A stretch of DNA of 29,443 nt. Source: Lactovum sp047974165 (GTDB lineage Bacteria > Bacillota > Bacilli > Lactobacillales > Streptococcaceae). Below, piece after piece: positions 23,880 through 29,443 of this stretch. The stretch spans positions 1 through 29,443 of the forward strand of contig JBKECB010000077.1 of assembly GCA_047974165.1 (NCBI GenBank). Reading direction: 5' to 3'. Position 1 is the first letter of the stretch; the number at the start of each line of letters is the position of its first letter. The translations under genes and the position numbers were made by a program. The notes beneath the pieces are model-generated. The model searched no databases, was not told where the DNA came from, and was given only the letters and a program-made list of their open reading frames with translations.

Positions 23880-23908
23880 ATTTTAGTTTCTTTTTCCTTA
23901 ATTTTCAA
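23880..23908 (-). promoter_or_regulatory. Promoter of bmpA
   Basis: Minus strand TTGAAA (23908-23903), 17-bp spacer, TAAAAT (23885-23880). Confidence 0.6.
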
Positions 23909-23938
23909 CTCTAAATACTTAGATTTTAAGGAAAAACA

Positions 23939-24340
23939 TTAAATGTTCGTATTTAAATCTTCTGATTTAAAATGATAAGGTAAAAGTGCACCTACTGATG
24001 TTTCTTTAACTTCTAAGTTTTTTGAAATTAAATAAACTGGCATCTTATCCTCACAAAATTCTACTAGTACTTGGCGGCAAGCTCCACAAGGGCTAATCGG
24101 CTGATCTGTTTCACCATAAATATAAATTTCTAAAAAGTCTAACTCTTTCTCAGAAACTGCCTTAAAAATAGCTGTTCTTTCTGCACAATTCGTCAATCCA
24201 AAACTTGCATTTTCAATATTACAGCCTTCGTAAACCTTGCCAGATTTTGAAATTAAAATAGCACCAACAGGAAAGTGAGAATAAGGAACATAAGCATTTT
24301 CTGATGCTTCTTTTACTTGTTCAACATACTTCTTATCCAT
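23939..24340 (-). CDS. cdd: Cytidine deaminase
   Basis: A 133-residue zinc enzyme turning (deoxy)cytidine into (deoxy)uridine. Zinc and catalytic motifs: NCAERTAIF (Cys plus Glu) and PCGACRQVLVEF (two Cys). The substrate loop YVPYSHFPVGA is near the start. I use ATG 24340, one base after the deoC stop, which fits the family length and implies coupled translation. A longer frame starts at a TTG placed against a GGAG and is less likely. Confidence 0.93.
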   Translation of the reverse strand: MDKKYVEQVKEASENAYVPYSHFPVGAILISKSGKVYEGCNIENASFGLTNCAERTAIFKAVSEKELDFLEIYIYGETDQPISPCGACRQVLVEFCEDKMPVYLISKNLEVKETSVGALLPYHFKSEDLNTNI

Positions 24341-24341
24341 C

Positions 24342-25007
24342 TTAGTAATCTTGACTACTTTCAAAGCCTTGCATAATTTCAACTCCAGATGAACATCCTA
24401 AACGTGATGCTCCTGCTTCAATCATTGCTTGAGCATCTTTAAGATTACGAACTCCGCCACTCGCTTTTACTCCAACTTCTTCGCCTACAGTTTCACGCAT
24501 TAACTTTACATCTTCGACGCTTGCTCCTGCTGTTGAAAATCCTGTTGAAGTCTTTACAAAATCTGCACCAGCACGAACTGCTGCCTGACAAGCTTTTACT
24601 TTTTCTTCATCTGTTAAAAGACTTGTCTCAATGATAACTTTAAGTAATTTATTACCTTTAACATCATTTACAGCTTTAATATCTGATTCTACAAAATCCC
24701 AATTCCCCTCTTTTGCAGCTGCAATATTAATCACCATATCAATTTCATCAGCACCATCAATAATTGCTTTTTGTGCTTCAAATGCTTTGACTTCACTTGT
24801 GTTTGCACCTAAAGGAAAGCCAATAACTGTACATACCTTTACGTTACTATCACTCAACTCTGCACTTACAAAATTAACCCAAGTTGGGTTAATACATACT
24901 GATGCAAATTTATATTTTTTTGCTTCTGTACATACCTCTTGAACTTTTTCTTTTGTTGTGTCAGCTTTTAATACTGTATGATCAATATATTGATTAACTT
25001 CTGTCAT
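24342..25007 (-). CDS. deoC: Deoxyribose-phosphate aldolase
   Basis: A 221-residue aldolase that splits 2-deoxyribose 5-phosphate to acetaldehyde and glyceraldehyde 3-phosphate. The Schiff-base lysine is in FVKTSTGFSTAGAS, the helper lysine in GVKASGGVRNL, and YIDHTVLKADTTKEKV opens the protein. It follows pdp by 18 bases and adjoins cdd, giving a nucleoside-breakdown operon. Confidence 0.96.
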   Translation of the reverse strand: MTEVNQYIDHTVLKADTTKEKVQEVCTEAKKYKFASVCINPTWVNFVSAELSDSNVKVCTVIGFPLGANTSEVKAFEAQKAIIDGADEIDMVINIAAAKEGNWDFVESDIKAVNDVKGNKLLKVIIETSLLTDEEKVKACQAAVRAGADFVKTSTGFSTAGASVEDVKLMRETVGEEVGVKASGGVRNLKDAQAMIEAGASRLGCSSGVEIMQGFESSQDY

Positions 25008-25025
25008 TTTTTACTCTTTTCTTTC

Positions 25026-26318
25026 TTATTTAATAATTTCTATAATTTCTTTAGGATGAATTTCTTTATCTGAGATTTTAATCGCTGCTTTAAAATCCTT
25101 AATATAGTCAGCTGTAATTTCTTTATTACTATAAAGTTTTGCAATTACATCTGTTTCTTTTACAGAATCACCAACCTTCTTACAAAGATTAATTCCTGCT
25201 TCAAAATCAATCTGGTCTGCTTTTGTTGCACGTCCTGCTCCAAGTTTCATCGCAACAAGTCCTATCTCAAGTGCATTCATTTCTTCTAAATAACCCTGAC
25301 TCTCTGCTTGAATATCTACTTGATATTTTGTATCAAGAGCTCGACTAATATCAGAAGCATCGCCCCCTTGAATCTTAACCATTTCTAAAAATTTTTCATA
25401 AGCTTTACCGTTATCAAAATGACTTAAAATCTCTTCTAAAGACTTTTCAACTCCAGCAAGCTGTAACATCAACTGAGCAAGCTCAGCAATATATTCTCTA
25501 AACTCTTTTGTCGAGCCCGCTGTAAGAACCTCGATGGCTTCAGCAATTTCATTTCGATTACCAATCGCATATCCCAAAGGTTGATTCATATCTGTAATAA
25601 CTGCGATCGTCTTTCGTCCTACTTGATTTCCAAGACTAACCATGGCTTTTGCAAGTTCACGTGCTTCATCAATATTCTTCATAAAGGCACCTGTACCTAC
25701 TGTCACATCAAGCAAAATCGCATCTGCACCACTGGCAATTTTTTTCGACATAATAGAGCTTGCAATCAATGGAATCTGATCTACTGTTGCAGTCACATCA
25801 CGAAGTCCATAAAGTAACTTGTCTGCCTTTACCAGATCATCTGACTGACCAATAATGGCTAATCCATGATCTTTTACCTGCTCTTTAAATTCTTCAATTG
25901 TCTTTTCAATCTTAAATCCTGGAATCGATTCTAACTTATCTAAAGTTCCACCTGTATGTCCTAAGCCTCGACCAGACATTTTTGCAACAGGAACTCCAAA
26001 ACTAGCAACCAGAGGAACTAAAATAATTGAAACCTTATCTCCCACACCACCAGTTGAGTGTTTATCTACCTTTACACCAGGAATATCTGACAAATCAATC
26101 TGTTTTCCAGAGGCAACCATCGCCATCGTCAAATCAGCAACTTCTTCTTCTGTCATTCCTTTAAAGTAAGTTGCCATCGCAAAAGCCGACATCTGATAAT
26201 CAGGAATCCCTTTTTCAGGTCCTAAAATATATTTTCCAATCATCCAATCAATTTCAGCTTTTGTCAAAGTCTTACCATCTCTCTTTTTTTGGATGAGATC
26301 AACCATTCTATAGGTCAT
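25026..26318 (-). CDS. pdp: Pyrimidine-nucleoside phosphorylase
   Basis: A 430-residue enzyme that splits uridine, deoxyuridine and thymidine with phosphate. Landmarks: MVDLIQKKRDGKTLTKAEI at the start, DKHSTGGVGDKVS (phosphate binding), KMSGRGLGHTGGTLDKLE, and the end domain AGINLCKKVGDSV. The ribosome site AAAGGAG precedes the ATG. First gene of pdp-deoC-cdd with a strong promoter overlapped by a cre site, so glucose-type repression is likely. Confidence 0.96.
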   Translation of the reverse strand: MTYRMVDLIQKKRDGKTLTKAEIDWMIGKYILGPEKGIPDYQMSAFAMATYFKGMTEEEVADLTMAMVASGKQIDLSDIPGVKVDKHSTGGVGDKVSIILVPLVASFGVPVAKMSGRGLGHTGGTLDKLESIPGFKIEKTIEEFKEQVKDHGLAIIGQSDDLVKADKLLYGLRDVTATVDQIPLIASSIMSKKIASGADAILLDVTVGTGAFMKNIDEARELAKAMVSLGNQVGRKTIAVITDMNQPLGYAIGNRNEIAEAIEVLTAGSTKEFREYIAELAQLMLQLAGVEKSLEEILSHFDNGKAYEKFLEMVKIQGGDASDISRALDTKYQVDIQAESQGYLEEMNALEIGLVAMKLGAGRATKADQIDFEAGINLCKKVGDSVKETDVIAKLYSNKEITADYIKDFKAAIKISDKEIHPKEIIEIIK

Positions 26319-26354
26319 AGTTCTCCTTTCAATTTGAACACGTCCTGTCTTACT

Positions 26355-26392
26355 ATTATAAAAGAAAGATGCTATTTATGCAAGCGCTATAA
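26355..26392 (-). promoter_or_regulatory. Promoter of pdp-deoC-cdd with overlapping cre site
   Basis: Minus strand TTGCAT (26383-26378), 17-bp spacer, TATAAT (26360-26355). On the plus strand TGCAAGCGCTATAA (26379-26392) matches the cre consensus TGNAANCGNTNNCA at all but one defined base and covers the -35 box, where CcpA would block RNA polymerase. Confidence 0.75.
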
Positions 26393-26402
26393 TTCTTTCA
26401 AG

Positions 26403-27269
26403 CTATAAGGGACTTCCTACAAGTATCGATAAATCTAAATGTATTGACTTAATTTCCTTATTAATTGTTTCAGCTCTTAAATTTAACTGCTGAGTCAAAG
26501 GAGTCATCAATAAAAAATCATCCAGTAACTCTTTTGTTATTTTAAAATCTTGTTCAATAATTTTTACTAATTTTAGTTTATAATTTTCTTCAAAATGATA
26601 CCGTACTTCTTCATTTGAATACTCCTCTTGCTGAGTGTATTCACGTAACTCTATCAGGTAATTTTTATTTGGAATTACTTTAATCAGTAAGCCATCTTTT
26701 TTTAACACTCGGGAAAACTCCTGATAATTGGCAGGTGATAAAATATTTAAAATAATATCCAAAGAATGATTAGCTATGGGAAGCTGTGCCAAATCAGAGA
26801 CAAGCCAAGAAATATCAGCTTCATGCTGACTCGATAATTCAATCCCTTCTTTTGAAATATCAATTCCCAGATAATAATTATTCTCATTTTTCAAAGTTTC
26901 AGTTATTTTTTTCAAATGCGAGCCCTCACCAGAGCCAGCATCCAAAAGAGTTAAAGATTTTTTATCTCTAAACTCTTCTTTGATTATTTGACAAATTTCT
27001 GTAATTAAAAAATTATAAAATCCTTGCTCACAAATATTTTTACGTGCTTCAAATAATTGGCGAGGATATTTTTGACTTTTTCCATTTACCTTTAAATTCA
27101 GATAACCCTTCTTTGAAAAGTCAAAACTATGCCCCTGCTCACAGTAAAATTGATTTTCCACTATAATCTGACTTTTACATATTGGGCATCTAAAGAGTTG
27201 ACTCTTCTTTTGGAAACGTCTCTTTGCAAGATTAATTTTTTTAATCTTAACAAGACTTTCAGTCTTCAT
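26403..27269 (-). CDS. rlmA: 23S rRNA guanine-N1 methyltransferase (RlmA family)
   Basis: A 288-residue rRNA methyltransferase. The N-terminal zinc finger is clear (FRCPICKSQI, then FYCEQGHSFDFSKKGYLNL), followed by the SAM domain with LLDAGSGEGSHL and ILNILSPANYQEFSRVLKKDG. Gram-positive members modify G748 (RlmA-II), Gram-negative G745. The start at 27269 overlaps the previous gene by 11 bases and has GGAG eight bases upstream. Confidence 0.88.
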   Translation of the reverse strand: MKTESLVKIKKINLAKRRFQKKSQLFRCPICKSQIIVENQFYCEQGHSFDFSKKGYLNLKVNGKSQKYPRQLFEARKNICEQGFYNFLITEICQIIKEEFRDKKSLTLLDAGSGEGSHLKKITETLKNENNYYLGIDISKEGIELSSQHEADISWLVSDLAQLPIANHSLDIILNILSPANYQEFSRVLKKDGLLIKVIPNKNYLIELREYTQQEEYSNEEVRYHFEENYKLKLVKIIEQDFKITKELLDDFLLMTPLTQQLNLRAETINKEIKSIHLDLSILVGSPL

Positions 27270-27858
27270 TTTTCACACTCCTCAAAATATAATAGCCTTT
27301 ATCTTTTACAACAACTTCTACATTTCCAAAAACTTCTTGCATTTTTTTTTGAGCTGAAGCTGCACCCTGCTTTTTTTGAATGACAATCCATAACTGACCT
27401 GCAGAATTAAGATAATTTAAAGCTCCTTCAATAATTTCATGAACTACTTTTTTTCCAGCACGAATAGGTGGGTTAGAAATAATACTATCAAAAGTTTCTG
27501 TTATCTTATCATAAATATCAGAAGGAAGGATTTCTACCTCAACTTTATTTTTTCTTGCATTTTTTTGTGCCAAGTCTAAAGCACGTAAATTAACATCTGT
27601 CAGAGTTGCTTTAAGCCCATACTTTTTAACCAAGACTAGACTTAGAGCACCATAACCACAGCCTAAATCTAGTAAGCTAAAACCTTGAGGCTTAAAGTTT
27701 TTAATTAAGACTCTTGTCCCATAATCAATCGCATTTTTTGAAAAAACTCCTGAATCTGTTTCAAAAATCATCTTTTCCCCTAATAAGATAGTTTTAATTT
27801 CATTAATTTTATGTGAGAGATCTGAATTATCTTCATAGTACATATTTGTCTTTGACAT
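27259..27858 (-). CDS. RsmC-like class I methyltransferase (16S rRNA guanine-N2 type)
   Basis: A 199-residue protein equal to the catalytic half of RsmC. SAM motif LLDLGCGYGALSLVL, acidic ribose loop ATLTDVN, and the catalytic NPP motif in IISNPPIRAGKKVVHEII. VIQKKQGA near the end is family-typical. Short single-domain forms such as this are common in Firmicutes. The -10-like TGGTAAAAT lies just upstream (minus strand). Target base inferred from family. Confidence 0.88.
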   Translation of the reverse strand: MSKTNMYYEDNSDLSHKINEIKTILLGEKMIFETDSGVFSKNAIDYGTRVLIKNFKPQGFSLLDLGCGYGALSLVLVKKYGLKATLTDVNLRALDLAQKNARKNKVEVEILPSDIYDKITETFDSIISNPPIRAGKKVVHEIIEGALNYLNSAGQLWIVIQKKQGAASAQKKMQEVFGNVEVVVKDKGYYILRSVKNED

Positions 27859-27980
27859 AAGTTATATTTTACCAAAAATTTAAAAGAATAACTTTTTTAG
27901 GAATTACAGTAAAGAGATAAGACTATATATGATATAAAGTGCATAAATGAATTTTTAAATGAAAATGCAGTAAGATAGGG

Positions 27981-28002
27981 ACTTTTCAGCCCCTTGAAAA
28001 GT
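27981..28002. repeat. Perfect inverted repeat in the gap before the adhesin-like gene
   Basis: ACTTTTCA (27981-27988) and TGAAAAGT (27995-28002) around GCCCCT. No T run follows, so it is not a normal terminator. It could be a protein-binding site or remnant of an element end. In the gap 27859-28160 I see only this, a terminator at 28085 and A+T-rich sequence with short GTGCAA/GTACAA repeats at about 28021-28051. Confidence 0.6.
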
Positions 28003-28084
28003 TAAGAAAAAGTATAATTTAGTGCAAAAAGTACAATGGAAGTGCAATCTATTCAGACAAAAAAACTTAATCACTCAGTAAAAG

Positions 28085-28118
28085 GCAACAGGATTTAACG
28101 CTATCTTGTTGCTTTTTT
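28085..28118 (+). terminator. Strong terminator upstream of the adhesin-like gene
   Basis: GCAACAGGAT (28085-28094) pairs with ATCTTGTTGC (28103-28112, one G-U pair), eight-base loop, then six T. It lies 43 bases before the ATG, so it ends some upstream transcript or works as a leader attenuator. Confidence 0.85.
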
Positions 28119-28160
28119 ATTTAAAAAATTAAATAATTCAAAGAAAGAAGGAAATCCAAT

Positions 28161-29120
28161 ATGATGAAAAAAATATCAAAACTGACAAGAGGTCTGTTAG
28201 TGCTAGTTACAGTTGTGGCTAGCTTTTTTAATACAAGCAAGACCGCTTATGCGTCGAACATGACAATGGATAAGACAGGATACAGTTATACCATGAAAAG
28301 TAGTATCGCGGGACAACAGATGAATGACTTTTATTGGAAGCTCAATATTGATGGGAAGCGTGTCTTTTGTGTCGAGCTAGGCGTTTATGCTTACAATGGC
28401 GAAGGTTATACAGGCTCTGAGTTTACATCGAGTAAAAAAGCCTTACTCTCTAAAATCGCTTATTACGGTTATACACAGACAAGCAAGACAGATTATGACT
28501 ATGCTGTCACACAAACGATGATTTGGGAGGAAGTGGGGAATCAATATTTGTCTTCCATGCTTCCGAATTATGCGCAACGAAAGGCTGAGATTATGAAAGC
28601 TGTCAATGCGCACGATCAATTACCTTCTTGGGCGAATGAGAGCTATGCGCTACGTACAGATGAAGTCTTGACCTTAGAGGACACTAACGGCGTTTTAAGC
28701 GCACTGAAGCTAGTTTCTAACACAACGAGTATGACGCCAGCACAAAATGGCAACAGCTTGACGCTAACGCCTGAGTCAACATCTACTGGTGGAACATTAA
28801 CCTTCAAGAAGTTTTCAGATGATCTGATCGGGACATCAATTATTTACAAGAAACCTAATGAACAAAGCGTGGTGGAATTTCATTTGGAAGAAAATGTCAC
28901 AGCTCAAGTGAACGTCAAGGTTATTCAGTTGGGGGATTTGGAAGTCTCTAAAAATGAAGAACTGACAGACAAGACCATCAATATTGAAATGCGAATGGCG
29001 AAAGTCACAAGTCGTGAAATTCTAAAACAACTCGACCTCTTGTATCGGGAGGCGAAAAAACAAGGTGTCAGCTTCTCTCACTATTTGAACCATCAAGTGA
29101 AAAGCAATGCCCTGAACTAA
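28161..29120 (+). CDS. Secreted thioester-domain (TED/TQXA) protein, truncated adhesin with foreign tail
   Basis: A 319-residue protein. Signal peptide about residues 1-31 ending AYA. A thioester domain follows: Cys70 in KRVFCVELG and Gln118 in AVTQTMIWEEVG are the pair that forms the internal thioester used to bind host or surface amines covalently. After a beta-rich region (about 170-255) comes the start of a Cna-B-like repeat (VKVIQLGDLEVSK). There the expected repeats and LPxTG anchor are missing. From about residue 274 the protein has a charged, helical tail (REILKQLDLLYREAKKQG) unlike such adhesins, and then stops one base before an IS end. The gene is visibly richer in G+C than its neighbours. 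Probably a broken or rearranged acquired gene. Confidence 0.75.
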   Translation: MMKKISKLTRGLLVLVTVVASFFNTSKTAYASNMTMDKTGYSYTMKSSIAGQQMNDFYWKLNIDGKRVFCVELGVYAYNGEGYTGSEFTSSKKALLSKIAYYGYTQTSKTDYDYAVTQTMIWEEVGNQYLSSMLPNYAQRKAEIMKAVNAHDQLPSWANESYALRTDEVLTLEDTNGVLSALKLVSNTTSMTPAQNGNSLTLTPESTSTGGTLTFKKFSDDLIGTSIIYKKPNEQSVVEFHLEENVTAQVNVKVIQLGDLEVSKNEELTDKTINIEMRMAKVTSREILKQLDLLYREAKKQGVSFSHYLNHQVKSNALN

Positions 29121-29121
29121 T

Positions 29122-29443
29122 GTCAAATATTAAGACATTAAATTAAGTTTTTGTTTTGAAAAAAGTGTGTTTCTTTTTGATTAGGAGTGAGTTGCTGATT
29201 TGCCTGGTGTGGTCGATAGTCATTGTAGAATTTATCGATATACTGGAAACAAGCCAAACGAACTTCTTCAGTTGATGAGAATGAGGTGCTATTGGCACAA
29301 TGTAATTTAAAGTACTTGAAAAAAGCCTCCGTTACAGAATTATCATAAGGATAACCCGGCTGTGAATAGGAGGCGAGTATATTGAGTTGATCCAGTTTCT
29401 TTCTAAAGCGTTTAGACGTGTACTGAGTTCCTTTATCAGAATG
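29122..29443 (-). mobile_element. IS3-family insertion sequence, right part (runs off the window)
   Basis: The likely outer end is TGTCAAATATTAAGACA at 29122-29138 (TG...CA type end, itself an imperfect palindrome), then the transposase end. The other IS end is outside the window, so the target duplication cannot be checked. Confidence 0.7.
29144..29443 (-). CDS. IS3-family transposase (OrfB), C-terminal part
   Basis: Minus-strand frame open from the window edge to a stop at 29146-29144, 99 residues. It carries the integrase core end: HSDKGTQYTSKRF (second Asp region), SYSQPGYPYDNSVTEAFFKYFK (with the catalytic Glu), and YNDYRPHQANQQLTPNQ. These are the DDE motifs of the IS3 family. The N-terminal part is beyond the window. 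Confidence 0.92.

Noticed and set aside
24341..24382. Longer cytidine deaminase start at a TTG
   Set aside because: GGAG is directly against that TTG with no room for initiation, and family proteins begin at the ATG used here.
28013..28051. Promoter for the adhesin-like gene (TATAAT at 28013 or TACAAT near 28031)
   Set aside because: Neither has a -35 box at proper spacing, and the terminator at 28085 lies between them and the gene.
1..29443. CRISPR arrays, tRNA genes, toxin-antitoxin or phage-defence operons
   Set aside because: I looked for regular spaced repeats, tRNA-like cloverleaf ends and small gene pairs and found none I could support.

Overview
The window is a low-G+C Firmicutes chromosome segment that fits the family Streptococcaceae, most likely Lactococcus or a close relative. 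Reasons: a fused glutamate racemase/dITP-XTP pyrophosphatase gene; the block xerD-like / scpA / scpB / rluB; a bmpA-nupABC nucleoside importer linked to pdp-deoC-cdd; a riboflavin importer gene under an FMN riboswitch; and Gram-positive ribosome binding sites throughout. Almost all genes are on the minus strand; only rpsT and the adhesin-like gene near the right end are on the plus strand. I cannot name the species.

Left to right. 1-737: end of an ABC transporter operon (ATPase and the start of a permease). 850-1839: an aldo/keto reductase behind a promoter with a 19-bp spacer. 1932-5731: potABCD, the spermidine/putrescine importer. 5757-6081: a compact, highly structured RNA with its own promoter and terminator, then a second terminator just before potA; I could not assign this RNA to a known family and rate it the most interesting item here. 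6085-7283: rplJ-rplL with an L10-type leader. 7430-8244: ribU behind an FMN riboswitch. 8408-13850: a tightly overlapping eight-gene operon (yneF-like, murI-rdgB fusion, phosphodiesterase, CBS-domain protein, xerD-like, scpA, scpB, rluB). scpB has no ATG, GTG or TTG start in its proper place and seems to begin at an ATT codon. 13852-18546: a wall-polymer cluster (phosphodiester glycosidase domain protein, CTP:glycerol-3-phosphate cytidylyltransferase, two CDP-glycerol glycerophosphotransferase family proteins, and an LCP-family protein with a degraded active site). 18657-19007: rpsT. 19021-26392: nucleoside uptake and salvage (nupABC, bmpA, cdd, deoC, pdp) with two CcpA (cre) sites. 26403-27858: two rRNA methyltransferases.

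From about 27960 rightward the character changes: an inverted repeat, a strong terminator, a secreted thioester-domain protein gene that is visibly richer in G+C, loses its expected adhesin stalk and ends in an unrelated tail, and the end of an IS3-family insertion sequence that runs out of the window. This looks like the edge of an acquired, partly decayed island.

Working together: the pdp-deoC-cdd-bmpA-nupABC block takes up nucleosides and breaks them down to bases and pentose phosphate, and its cre sites suggest repression when a preferred sugar is present. The 13.5-8.4 kb operon joins cell-wall D-glutamate supply, nucleotide-pool cleaning, chromosome condensation and ribosome modification. 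The tag-like cluster next to it makes and attaches glycerol-phosphate polymer.
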